DNA of 64,000 bases. Origin: CALBTQ01 sp036725605 (lineage in GTDB: Bacteria > Lernaellota > Lernaellaia > Lernaellales > Lernaellaceae). A program made the position numbers and the translations under genes. Position 1 is the first letter of the stretch, and every line of letters starts with the position of its first letter. The notes under the pieces were generated by a model. The model was not told the DNA's origin. It saw only the letters and a list, made by a program, of their open reading frames with translations, and made no database searches. The stretch covers positions 1-64,000 of the forward strand of contig DAIMDW010000023.1 in assembly GCA_036725605.1 (NCBI GenBank), written 5' to 3'. Below, piece by piece: positions 33,210 through 41,848 of this stretch.

Positions 33210-35222
33210 TCAGCGGCACGTGGCGCACAACGGATTGACGATCTCCGCCTCGCCGGTCGCCAGGTGCGTGTCCAGGAAATGGAACACCTGCTCACGCGAG
33301 GCCGCACCCAGGTCCGTTTCGGGCATGAGGAACATCAGGTGGTTGGCCGTGTCGAATTGGAAAAACCCCGAGCCGACGCGCGGACAGCACACGTGCTCGA
33401 CGTGCCCCACGTCCCACACGTACGGCTCGAACTGCGGCCAGCCGCCCGCGCGACAGTAGTACGCCCCGCTCATGCCGCCGACGATGAAGTCGTCGCTCGC
33501 GCCCTGCTGCAGCACATAGGGATGATGTCCCTCCAGCCCCGGCAGCGGCTCGCCGTTGACGTGGGGCAGGAAATTCACCGGGTCGCCGGCGTCCAGCACG
33601 TGCTGATACATCCCGCCGACCAGCCAGACGAACTCGGTGAATTCCATGTCCGGCAGCAGGTAGTCGCCGAACTCGGCAAGGGTGACGATCCACCCCATCA
33701 ACGGACCTTCCAACGCGACGCCGGTGAGCTTCGCGCCGGCCACGTTCATCACGAAGGCGTCGATGTTGTCCTCCAGCGCGGCGAAGGCGCCGCCGAGAAT
33801 CGCGTGCAGCGAAATGGCGAAGTAGTAAATGTGCTCGGTGTCGAAATCGGGAATGCCGTCGCCGTTGTTGTTGGGGATGACGTCCATCGCGTCGAGGTTT
33901 TGCACCGCGCGCGTGAGCCACATCAGGTCCGCCACCGTTTCGCGTACGTTGTCGCGCATGCGCAGCGGATGGAAGAAGTCGAGGAAGCCGAACATCGACG
34001 ACAGCCGCCCGCCGATCAGCCCGTCCGCCCGGTCGCCGTGCGCCGCGCCGTCCATCGCGATCATCGCGTAGCCGCGCTCGGCGAAGGCCTCGGCCAGCTT
34101 CAGATAGTAAATGCCCTCTTTGCGCTCGGTGATCGGATGCCCGTAAATCACCACCGGGTACGGCTGGCCGCGCTCGTGCGCGTTCGCTTTGGGCAGCGAC
34201 AGCAGCACACGGTAATCGGCCCAGTTCTGCACGACGATGCCGCCGGCGCCGTCGGGCTCCCACGCGCCGTCTTCATCCTGCCAGACCGGCGTGTCCAGAT
34301 GCAGATACGCGTAGCGCCCGACGTGCTCTTCGTTCATATTCCAGTACTGCGGATCGCGCAGCGTCGGCGGATCGGTCGCGGCGAGGGCGTCGATCTGCTC
34401 GCGTACGCGGTTGAGTTCGCCGGTCGTGTCCAGCGTCGTGAACTCGCTGAGCGCGAGAATGTCCGCGGACGCCACGCCCAGTTCTTCCAACCGTGTCAGC
34501 ACCGGCCGATACCGTAGCGCGAGATTGCTGCCTTCCAGGTAATGATAGGTGAGCCAGATGTCCTGCATGCTCGGCGATGCCTGGTAACAACCGTGTTCGG
34601 CGGTGACCAGCGCCCGCGTGACCACCAGCGCGTAGTGCGTTGCGCCGCGTAGCGGAATTTCGGGGCGCAGTTGCAGGTAGCTGTTTTGCGCGCTCACGGT
34701 TACGGGAATCGCCTCGCCGAAGGACGGACTGTCGCTTTGGATGTTCACCACGAACACCGCGTCGTCCAGCGAGGCCTCGCCGCCGTCGGGCAGCGAATAG
34801 TTGGCCGGCGTTTCGCTGATGGGCACGTACAGATCGCTCATCGTCGCGAAGCCGGTCATTGTGTTGACGGCCTCGATCAACGGTTGCAGCAAGCGCATGC
34901 CCGCCAGACGGCCGAGCGGCTGCGTGACATCGGTATTCAACGCCACGCGATACCCCGAGGTCGACTTCGCGTCGGCCACGCGGTACAGGTTGTTGGGGTA
35001 GGGCACGATCATCGGCGTGGTGCGCAGATCGAAGGGGAAAAACGGACCGTTCGCGCACGACTCCGGATACGCGCCGCCGTTGTTGTTGTCGTCGTTATCG
35101 TCGTCGTCGTCGGCGTTATCGTCGTCGCCCGCCTCGTCGTCATCGTCGTTCGTCTCGTCCTCACAGGCCCAGGCGCAAACCAGCAGCATCATTAACATCA
35201 TTAAAAAGAAAACGCGGCTCAT
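33210..35222 (-). CDS. Asp-rich lipoprotein, alpha/beta-hydrolase-like
   Basis: 670 residues. ATG at 35222 lies 6 bp after GGAGG; an ATG at 35228 is too close. Signal MSRVFFLMMLMMLLVCAWAC places the lipid Cys at 20, followed by EDETNDDDDEAGDDDNADDD. The mature part resembles bacterial lipases of the Lipase_bact_N/VolA type: TPMIVPYPNNLYR near the N-terminus, PYPVVIYGHPIT, and YFAISLHAILGGAFA where the nucleophile elbow GxSxG would lie. Here the flanking Gly residues are Ala and His, so activity is uncertain. An Asn/Asp-rich loop (NNNGDGIPDFD) may bind calcium. Confidence 0.7.
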   Translation of the reverse strand: MSRVFFLMMLMMLLVCAWACEDETNDDDDEAGDDDNADDDDDNDDNNNGGAYPESCANGPFFPFDLRTTPMIVPYPNNLYRVADAKSTSGYRVALNTDVTQPLGRLAGMRLLQPLIEAVNTMTGFATMSDLYVPISETPANYSLPDGGEASLDDAVFVVNIQSDSPSFGEAIPVTVSAQNSYLQLRPEIPLRGATHYALVVTRALVTAEHGCYQASPSMQDIWLTYHYLEGSNLALRYRPVLTRLEELGVASADILALSEFTTLDTTGELNRVREQIDALAATDPPTLRDPQYWNMNEEHVGRYAYLHLDTPVWQDEDGAWEPDGAGGIVVQNWADYRVLLSLPKANAHERGQPYPVVIYGHPITERKEGIYYLKLAEAFAERGYAMIAMDGAAHGDRADGLIGGRLSSMFGFLDFFHPLRMRDNVRETVADLMWLTRAVQNLDAMDVIPNNNGDGIPDFDTEHIYYFAISLHAILGGAFAALEDNIDAFVMNVAGAKLTGVALEGPLMGWIVTLAEFGDYLLPDMEFTEFVWLVGGMYQHVLDAGDPVNFLPHVNGEPLPGLEGHHPYVLQQGASDDFIVGGMSGAYYCRAGGWPQFEPYVWDVGHVEHVCCPRVGSGFFQFDTANHLMFLMPETDLGAASREQVFHFLDTHLATGEAEIVNPLCATCR

Positions 35223-35482
35223 CCTCATCCTCCGTGGGCGAGGCGTGCGTCGCCGGCGTCGGGCGATGATGTTATGCGTCGTGATGGAATGTCGGTTGTG
35301 TGCCATTCGGGGTGAAACGTCGCCGGCGTTCGCGCCCCGATGATTGCCGTGAAATGTATCACGGCTTGATGGGTTACGGCAAACGCGCTGCGGTTTTTGC
35401 AGCTTGCCTTGGGCTCCCAGGCGGGTAAACTAGGCGGTCGCAGGCTGCAACCACGAACGTTGAACGGCAAAGGAGCATGTGC

Positions 35483-37711
35483 ATGAAACGTTTGATTCCG
35501 GCCCTGTTGGCGCTGCTGTTGCTTTTTGCGGCGACGGCGTACGCCGAAGGGCTGCCGATTCTTTTGAAGAACCGCACCTTCCAGGGCGAGGATACGCCGG
35601 TGGCCTGGACCGCGCTGGCCGACTTCACCGGCCGCCACGTGTTGGTGCAATTGGCGCAGACGCCGACCGCCGGCGAGCGCGACGATCTGGCCGCCGAGGG
35701 TCTGCACCTGATGGTGCCGGTGCCGCGGCACGCGTATCTGGCGTACGTGGCGTCGCGCGACTGGTCGCAGATGAAAGCCGCGCCGGCGTTGCGCGCGGTC
35801 GTCGAGCTGCAGCCCGAGGATAAAATCCATCAGCGCGTGCTCGACGGTTCGATCGAAAGTTACGCGCTGGCCGGCAACGGCCGCGTCGATCTGCTGGTGA
35901 CCTTCTTCGCCGACACGTCGCTCGCGCAGATGCAGGCCGACATCGATTCGATCGGTGCGGAAATTCTCGAGACGATCGAGGTGAGCAACAGCGCCTTCGT
36001 GCGCGTCGAGTCGATCGAAGACGCTTACCTGCTCGGTGGTCTGGACAGCGTACAGTGGGTGGCGCAGCCGTCGCCGCCTTGGGGTCTGTACAACGATCGC
36101 GTGCGGCCCTTCGTCGGCGCGGACACGGCGCACGAGCCGCCCTACAGCGTGACCGGCGCGGGCGTGAACGCGCTGATTTACGACGGCGGCATCATCCCGA
36201 CCGAGGGCGGCGACGCCAAGCATCCCGATCTGGCGGGACGTTTGATCATCGGTCAGACCGGCACGCCCGACGTGCTGATCGGCCACGCGTCGCACGTCGC
36301 CTGCACCGTCGGCGGCACCGGCGCGGGCAGCGACGGTCAGTACGCCGGCATGGCGCCGGACGCGACGATCATCAGCATGGACTTCACGCCCACCGGCATG
36401 GTTCTGTTCTACAACAACCCCGGCGACATCTCGCAGAGCTACGGCCACGCGATCACCGATTTCGACGCGCACACGGCCAACAACTCGATCGGCGCGAACA
36501 TCGGCGCGAACAACTACGATTGCGCGTGGCTGGGCGACTACGAAGGTTCGGCGGCGTTGATCGACGACATCATCGCCGGTCGGTTCGGCCGCGAGATGAT
36601 CATCGTGTGGGCCGCGGGCAACGAGCGCACCTCGGGATGCTCCGGCGACTTCCGCCTGATTCCGCCGCCGGTGCCGGCCAAGAACACGATCTGCGTCGGC
36701 GCCTCGGTGGTCAACGACGAATCGATCGCCTACTTCTCCAGCCGCGGCCCGACCGACGACGGCCGCCTGCGTCCCGACGTCACCGCGCCGGGCCACGAAG
36801 AGGGCGGCGGCATGATGAGCGGCACGAAAAGCTGCGTCTCGGTGTTTTACGCGCCGGGCATGCTCTACATGGACATGAGCGGCACCAGCCAGGCGGCCCC
36901 GGTGGTCACCGGCGCGACCGCGTTGGCCTATGAGCTTTACGAGCGCGAAACCGGCGAGGCGCTGTCGCCCTCGCTGGCCAAGGCGTTGGTCATTCACAGC
37001 GCGCAGGATCTGGGCATGGCCGGTCCGGACTATACGTTCGGCTTCGGCGGTCTGCGCATTCCGGCGATGCTCGATCTGATCCTCGACGAAACGTACACGG
37101 TGATCTCGTTGGATCAGGGCGACCAGTGGTCGCGGCACTTCCGCAGCACCGGCGAGCCGATCAAGGTTACGCTGGTTTGGACCGACGTGCCCGGGCCGAT
37201 CCTCACCGGCCGCGATCTGGTCAACGACCTCGACCTGCAGGTGAAGAGCACCGGCGGCACGATCTACCTGCCCTGGAGTCCCAACCCGAGCGACGTGAGC
37301 GAAGCGGCCTCGCCGAAAGAGGACCACATCAATCCCGTCGAACAGGTGTACATCGAGTCGCCGAGCAAGGGCGGTTACGAAGTGATCGTCAAAGGCTATG
37401 ACGTGCCCAGCGGTCCGCAGGGAGCTTCGTTGGTGATCACGGGCCTGACCACCTGCGACGCCGACGGTGACGGCTTCGACGCCGAGGATTGCGGCGGCGA
37501 CGACTGCAACGACAACAACAAAAACGTCAATCCGAATCAGACGGAAATCTGCACCGACAACATCGACAACGACTGCAACGGCAAGGTCGACGCGACCGAC
37601 CCGGAATGCGGCGGCAGCGACGACGACACCGACGATGACGACACCGGCGGCAACGACGACGATGACGACGATGACGACAACGATGACGACGATGACGGGT
37701 GCGGATGCTGA
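35483..37711 (+). CDS. Subtilase (S8) with MopE-like motif and Asp-rich GCGC tail
   Basis: 742 residues. ATG at 35483 is 7 bp after AGGAG; an ATG 6 bp earlier is too close. Signal peptide MKRLIPALLALLLLFAATAY. Catalytic triad: D234 (LIYDGG), H268 (GHASHVACTVGG) and S469 (MSGTSQAAP), with oxyanion N380 (AAGNE). After a beta-sandwich (IKVTLVWTDVPG) comes a MopE-like metal-binding motif (DADGDGFDAEDCGGDDCNDN, TDNIDNDCNGKVDATD). The last ~35 residues are Asp-rich and finish in GCGC. A secreted serine protease, perhaps surface held. Ends near a convergent phosphoesterase with the same tail. Confidence 0.9.
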   Translation: MKRLIPALLALLLLFAATAYAEGLPILLKNRTFQGEDTPVAWTALADFTGRHVLVQLAQTPTAGERDDLAAEGLHLMVPVPRHAYLAYVASRDWSQMKAAPALRAVVELQPEDKIHQRVLDGSIESYALAGNGRVDLLVTFFADTSLAQMQADIDSIGAEILETIEVSNSAFVRVESIEDAYLLGGLDSVQWVAQPSPPWGLYNDRVRPFVGADTAHEPPYSVTGAGVNALIYDGGIIPTEGGDAKHPDLAGRLIIGQTGTPDVLIGHASHVACTVGGTGAGSDGQYAGMAPDATIISMDFTPTGMVLFYNNPGDISQSYGHAITDFDAHTANNSIGANIGANNYDCAWLGDYEGSAALIDDIIAGRFGREMIIVWAAGNERTSGCSGDFRLIPPPVPAKNTICVGASVVNDESIAYFSSRGPTDDGRLRPDVTAPGHEEGGGMMSGTKSCVSVFYAPGMLYMDMSGTSQAAPVVTGATALAYELYERETGEALSPSLAKALVIHSAQDLGMAGPDYTFGFGGLRIPAMLDLILDETYTVISLDQGDQWSRHFRSTGEPIKVTLVWTDVPGPILTGRDLVNDLDLQVKSTGGTIYLPWSPNPSDVSEAASPKEDHINPVEQVYIESPSKGGYEVIVKGYDVPSGPQGASLVITGLTTCDADGDGFDAEDCGGDDCNDNNKNVNPNQTEICTDNIDNDCNGKVDATDPECGGSDDDTDDDDTGGNDDDDDDDDNDDDDDGCGC

Positions 37712-37712
37712 T

Positions 37713-37739
37713 AATGCGGAACGGCGAATGCGGAATGAT
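37713..37739. repeat. GAATGCGGAATG-type repeat, copy 2
   Basis: AATGCGGAACGGCGAATGCG begins directly after the subtilase stop. It is the reverse complement of the repeat at 2322-2380. Confidence 0.65.
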
Positions 37740-37808
37740 CAGGATCGGTAATTGTTGCCGACACTGAGCCGCACGGTACGGGCTGGTAATTCTTGTATTT
37801 CATAGAAC

Positions 37809-37841
37809 GAATGAGCCGCGAAACGACTTCGCGGCTCATTC
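37809..37841 (+). terminator. Strong hairpin, likely terminator
   Basis: Perfect 13-bp stem AATGAGCCGCGAA (37810-37822) / TTCGCGGCTCATT (37828-37840) with loop ACGAC, followed by CATTTTAAAA. Located 100 bp after the subtilase stop. The T-tract is short. Confidence 0.6.
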
Positions 37842-37885
37842 ATTTTAAAAGTTCGTCGTGGGGCGCGCGATAGCCAAAAAGAAAA

Positions 37886-37913
37886 GGCGGTCGATCGTGA
37901 CCGCCTCTTCTTT
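37886..37913 (+). terminator. Rho-independent terminator
   Basis: GGCGGTC-gatcgt-GACCGCC followed by TCTTCTTTTT on the plus strand and preceded by an A-rich run, so it can act in both directions between the convergent genes. Confidence 0.7.
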
Positions 37914-37930
37914 TTATTCAATAGTTGGTG

Positions 37931-38016
37931 TCACTGATGCGCGAGCGAGCGAGTTTATCAGTGTTGTCATTGGACACTGACAAGCCTCTCCGCGTTCGGC
38001 GTATCAGCGCCACCGG
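37931..38016. repeat. CACTGAT/TATCAGTG inverted repeat, copy 3
   Basis: Two nested inverted repeats: CACTGATGCGCGAGCGAGCG...TTTATCAGTG and CACTGACAAGCC...GGCGTATCAGCGCCACC. Same family as 11188-11229 and 14467-14514. The stretch 37712-38058 holds only this, two terminators and short repeats. Confidence 0.65.
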
Positions 38017-38030
38017 GCAGGTTTACAATC

Positions 38031-38058
38031 CACATTCCGCATTCGCCATTCGGCATTC
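38031..38058. repeat. CATTCCGCATTCGCC repeat, copy 3
   Basis: CACATTCCGCATTCGCCATT then CGGCATTC abuts the stop codon (38059-38061) of the phosphoesterase gene. Confidence 0.65.
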
Positions 38059-39684
38059 CTAGCAGCCGCAGCCGTCGTCGTCATCGTCGTCATCGCCGCC
38101 GGATGCGTCGTCGTCAAGCACGGTATCGTCGTCGGTCGCATCGTCGTCGGTTGCGTCGTCGTCGGCCGCATCGTCGTCGCCGGTATCGTCGTCATCGTCA
38201 ATCGTGTCGTCATCGCCGGTGTCGTCGTCGCCGGTGTCGTCATCGGCCAGAGCGGGCAGCACGGTGAAGGTGTCGGTGAACTGCGCGGTGTTGTCGTTCA
38301 AATCGGTGACGATCAAGGTGACGGTCACTTCGCCTTCGCTTTCGTAGGTGTGCGAGACCATGGCGCCGTCGCCGTTTTGGCCGTCGCCGAAATCCCACGC
38401 CCAGGTCAGCTCGCCGCAGGGGTCGAAGCTCGCCCGGCCGTCGAACACCACTTCCTCGCCGACGTGCACTTCATCGACGTCTTTGAAGAACGAAGCGGTC
38501 GGGTCGCCGATGTCGGGTTTGGTGACGGTCACTTCGTCGAGCTTGATGCCCAACGAGTCGTAGGCGGCCAGATGCATCGTGTCGAATTCGATTTCGATCA
38601 GCGTGTAATGCCAGGTGCCGATGCCGTACTGCCACCACCAGGTGAAGATGTTCAGGATCGGATTGACCGCCGCGCCGGCGCCGCCGGTGACGACGTACAT
38701 CGTGCCCAGGTTGTAGTTGGCGGTGGTGTTGCCGTCGTAGATCGGCTTGGTGCGTTCGTAAATATGATCGTGCCCGGAGAAGGCGACGTCGAGATGATAC
38801 TCGTCGTAAATCGGCACGAAGTAATCCTGCACGTCCGGTTCCGAACCGTGCGAGGTGCCCGAGCTGTAGGCCGGACGATGGTGCGCGGCGATTTTCCAGA
38901 TCGCGTCGCTCGCGCCCATCTTTTCGTCGAGCCAGGTCGCCTGCAAATCGTACGGCTGCTCTTCGGTGTCCAGACCGAACAGGTGGATGTAGCCGTAGCG
39001 CAGTTCCCAGAAGTCGTCGGTGCCGCTCGCCTCGTTGACCGGCATGTGGAACAACGGCCCATACGCCGAGTTGCTGCGATGTTCGTGGTTGCCCCAGATC
39101 ATCATCATCGGGTAGTCGCCGACGTCGTGCGATTTGTCGAACCAATCGTCCCAGCCGTCTTCGACCTCATCGCCGTCGGCGATGGCGTCGGCGGTGAAGA
39201 GAATGAAGTCGGGCACTTCATCGGTCGCCGCATCCATGATCGTCGACCACAGAATGCTCGCGCCGGAATCGAGGCTCGAACGCGAGTCGCCCATGGCGAC
39301 GAAACGAATCGGTTCGCACACGTCGTCGACGTCCGGCGCGGTGATGAACGTGCGGTCGCCGAACATGTGCGAGCCGCCGTCACCGCACGACACGTGATAC
39401 ACCGTACGCGGTTCCAGACCGGTGATCCGCACTTTGTGATGCAGGCCCGTCGCGTTGGTGAAGGTGTAGGTCGAGCCGGTTGCCTGCTGCCCGTGCGCGG
39501 CCGTTTCTCCGAAGTGGCACACCGATTCGGTGACGCCGGTGTCCACGGTGCGCCACGCGATCGTCAACGTCGCGGTCGCGTCATCTTCCCACGACAGACG
39601 TATCTGATCGGGATCGGCATTGCCGGCCCACGCGACGGCAAGCGGTAGCAGACAAAAAATCAAAGCGAAAAAAAATCGTTTCAT
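38059..39684 (-). CDS. Secreted metallophosphoesterase (purple acid phosphatase-like) with PKD domain and GCGC tail
   Basis: 541 residues; ATG at 39684 with GGGGAG upstream and signal peptide MKRFFFALIFCLLPLAVAWA. Residues 25-118 form the Ig/FN3-like N-domain of purple acid phosphatases. The catalytic domain has AMGDSRS (D133), TADAIADG, WGNHEH (N199, H200), AAHHRPAYSS and FSGHDHIYERT, the metal ligands of the family. Residues about 395-475 are a PKD domain (WAWDFGDGQNGDG). About 60 residues of Asp/Thr/Ala repeats follow, ending in DDDDDDDGCGC. Probably an exported phosphatase. Convergent with the subtilase. Confidence 0.9.
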   Translation of the reverse strand: MKRFFFALIFCLLPLAVAWAGNADPDQIRLSWEDDATATLTIAWRTVDTGVTESVCHFGETAAHGQQATGSTYTFTNATGLHHKVRITGLEPRTVYHVSCGDGGSHMFGDRTFITAPDVDDVCEPIRFVAMGDSRSSLDSGASILWSTIMDAATDEVPDFILFTADAIADGDEVEDGWDDWFDKSHDVGDYPMMMIWGNHEHRSNSAYGPLFHMPVNEASGTDDFWELRYGYIHLFGLDTEEQPYDLQATWLDEKMGASDAIWKIAAHHRPAYSSGTSHGSEPDVQDYFVPIYDEYHLDVAFSGHDHIYERTKPIYDGNTTANYNLGTMYVVTGGAGAAVNPILNIFTWWWQYGIGTWHYTLIEIEFDTMHLAAYDSLGIKLDEVTVTKPDIGDPTASFFKDVDEVHVGEEVVFDGRASFDPCGELTWAWDFGDGQNGDGAMVSHTYESEGEVTVTLIVTDLNDNTAQFTDTFTVLPALADDDTGDDDTGDDDTIDDDDDTGDDDAADDDATDDDATDDDTVLDDDASGGDDDDDDDGCGC

Positions 39685-40049
39685 CGTTCACTCCCCTGGC
39701 AGAGGATTCGATTTAATTTTCCAACGTGCAATACTAACACGATTGATAAAACCATAGCAAACAAAGGGCGTCGTGAATTTTGTCGTTCGTGAAAATTTGC
39801 GGACGACGATTTGCGCAAGGAGCGAAGCGAATATTTTCTATCTAATTTTGTCGCTCACGTAAGAAAAAAAGTTGACACAATTTGCGCACTTTGATAATCA
39901 AAAAGCTATCTATTGCTGTGGGGGGAAATGATTCGACGCGACCGAACGATGAAGTTCGGTGCATGTGTGGCGTAAGCGAATCATTTCGGGGACAGCGCAT
40001 CCGGTGTTGACAAGATGGGCGACGCAGATTCGATTACGGAGGGATGCGC
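39685..40049. other. Gene-free leader region of the M29 gene
   Basis: No gene supported. AT-rich between 39700 and 39870, with the promoter at 39872-39900 and a 144-bp leader before the aminopeptidase start. The leader holds no obvious hairpin terminator or riboswitch core that I can recognise. Confidence 0.5.
39872..39900 (+). promoter_or_regulatory. Sigma-70-type promoter of M29 aminopeptidase
   Basis: TTGACA (39872-39877), 17-bp spacer, TAATCA (39895-39900). One of the best promoter matches in the window. Confidence 0.65.
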
Positions 40050-41183
40050 ATGTTCGACCAACGAGTTGCTCAACTGGCGAAGGTTCTTGTCGAATATTCC
40101 ACACGTGTGAAGAAGGGCGATGTCGTCCTGCTCAACATGGTTGGCGTCGACACCTACCCGATCATCAAAGAGCTGCACAAACAATGTCTCCTGCGCGGCG
40201 CGAAATACGTCGCCATCGATTTCGAGTTCCCGGAAATCACCAAGGACTTTTACAACCACGCCACCAAGGCGCAGGCGGGGTACTTCCCGCAGCACAAATT
40301 GGACTTCATGAAACAGGTCGACGTGTTCATCGGCGTGCGCGCGCCGGAAAACGCGATGGTCTACGCCAACGCGAATCACGACACGATGCGCCTGAATCAG
40401 AAAACGTTGCTGCCCATTCTCGACGAACGCGTCAACAACTCGCGGTGGGTCGTCAGCCGCTGGCCGACCAACGCCATGGCGCAAGACGCGAAAATGAGCC
40501 TCGAAGAGTTCTACGAGTTTTATTTCCGCTGCACGATTTTCGATTACGCTTCGTTGAAGACGAAGCAGGCGAAACTCGTGCGACTGCTCAACGCCGCCAA
40601 GACCGTGCACCTGAAGGCATCCGACACCGATCTGAAATTCTCGCTCAAAGGCATGAAGTCCATCAGTTGCCACGGTACGGCCAACATCCCCGATGGCGAA
40701 GTGTACACCGCGCCGGTGCGCGACAGCGTCGAAGGGTACATCACCTACAACACGCCCAGCGTGTACATGGGCAAAGAGTTTAACAACATCCGTCTCGAGT
40801 TCGAAAAAGGCAAAATCGTCAAAGCGGAAGCCGGCGATCTGACCGCCGCTCTCAACCACATTTTCAACACCGATGAAGGCGCCCGGTATGTCGGCGAATT
40901 CGCCGTCGGCACCAATACCGAAATCACGCAGCCGATGCGCAACATTTTGTTCGACGAAAAAATCTACGGGTCGATTCACTTCACGCCCGGAGCCAGTTAC
41001 GAGGATTGCGACAACGGCAATCGCAGCGCCATTCACTGGGACCTGGTGAAGATTCTCACCGGCGACGGCGAACTGATGTTCGACGGCCGGATGATTCAGA
41101 AGGACGGCATTTTCGTGCATCCCGATCTGGTCGACCTCAATCCGAAGGGCACGAAACTGCCGAAACAGTTTGCGGTCAAATAG
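40050..41183 (+). CDS. M29-family aminopeptidase
   Basis: 377 residues. ATG at 40050 lies 6 bp after CGGAGGG; an in-frame ATG at 40044 directly abuts it and is less likely. Signatures of M29 thermophilic-type aminopeptidases (AmpS/AmpT): GDVVLLNMVGVDTYPIIKEL, NIPDGEVYTAPVRDSVEGYI, VGEFAVGTNTEIT, GSIHFTPGASYEDCDNGN, IHWDLVK and MFDGRMIQKDG. The Glu, His and Asp residues in these blocks hold two metal ions. No signal peptide, so cytoplasmic peptide degradation is likely. Transcribed alone. Confidence 0.9.
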   Translation: MFDQRVAQLAKVLVEYSTRVKKGDVVLLNMVGVDTYPIIKELHKQCLLRGAKYVAIDFEFPEITKDFYNHATKAQAGYFPQHKLDFMKQVDVFIGVRAPENAMVYANANHDTMRLNQKTLLPILDERVNNSRWVVSRWPTNAMAQDAKMSLEEFYEFYFRCTIFDYASLKTKQAKLVRLLNAAKTVHLKASDTDLKFSLKGMKSISCHGTANIPDGEVYTAPVRDSVEGYITYNTPSVYMGKEFNNIRLEFEKGKIVKAEAGDLTAALNHIFNTDEGARYVGEFAVGTNTEITQPMRNILFDEKIYGSIHFTPGASYEDCDNGNRSAIHWDLVKILTGDGELMFDGRMIQKDGIFVHPDLVDLNPKGTKLPKQFAVK

Positions 41184-41302
41184 ACCAAAACCAACTAGAG
41201 GTGTGGTTGAGATAAATCGTTACCGTAAACAAAAGGGCCTGCCCGAAAAGGTTTTGACCACGGGCGCCGTTGCGATCGTCAAGATCGCGGAAAGGAGTCG
41301 AG

Positions 41303-41793
41303 ATGGCTGAAGAGAAAAAAGTGGCGGTGAAGAAGCCTGCCGCGAAGAAGCCGGCCGCCAAGAAGCCGGCCGCCAAGAAACCGGCTGCCAAGAAACCGGC
41401 CGCGAAGAAACCGGCCGCCAAGAAACCGGCCGCCAAGAAACNNNNNNNNNNNNNNNNNNNNNNNNNNNNNNNNNNNNNNNNNNNNNNNNNNNNNNNNNNN
41501 NNNNNNNNNNNNNNNNNNNNNNNNNNNNNNNNNNNNNNNNNAAGAAACCGGCCGCCAAGAAACCGGCCGCCAAGAAACCGGCCGCCAAGAAACCGGCTGC
41601 CAAGAAACCGGCCGCCAAGAAACCGGCCGCGAAGAAGCCGGCCGCCAAGAAGCCGGCTGCCAAGAAACCGGCCGCCAAGAAACCGGCCGCCAAGAAACCG
41701 GTCGCCAAAAAAGCTCCGGTCAAAAAAGCCGCTCCGAAAAAGCCGGTGAAACAGGCCAAACCGAAGAAGGCGCCGAAGAAAGTCGCGAAGTAA
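41303..41793 (+). CDS. KKPAA-repeat histone H1-like protein, interrupted by assembly gap
   Basis: ATG at 41303 follows AAAGGAG. Begins MAEEKKVAVKKPAAKKPAAK and repeats the KKPAA unit (15 bp, GCCAAGAAACCGGCC) up to the gap at 41442. After the gap the same units resume in a frame shifted by two, because the gap length is a placeholder, and end KKPVKQAKPKKAPKKVAK before TAA. Lys/Ala/Pro-rich tails of this type belong to bacterial histone H1-like DNA-binding proteins that compact the nucleoid. True repeat number unknown. Confidence 0.8.
41442..41541. other. Assembly gap (100 N)
   Basis: Exactly 100 N inside a near-perfect 15-bp repeat. The round number is a scaffolding placeholder; the real length is unknown. 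Confidence 0.97.
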
Positions 41794-41816
41794 AAAACGG
41801 ATCATTCCGAAGTGAA

Positions 41817-41845
41817 GGGACAGGCGTTCCGGTCTGTCCCTTTTT
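41817..41845 (+). terminator. Rho-independent terminator
   Basis: AGGGACAG-gcgttccggt-CTGTCCC followed by TTTTTC, between the KKPAA gene and convergent hutI. Confidence 0.8.
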
Positions 41846-41848
41846 CTT

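Noticed and set aside
35225..37327. Long minus-strand frame opposite the subtilase
   Set aside because: Shadow of the catalytically intact subtilase and no start signal.
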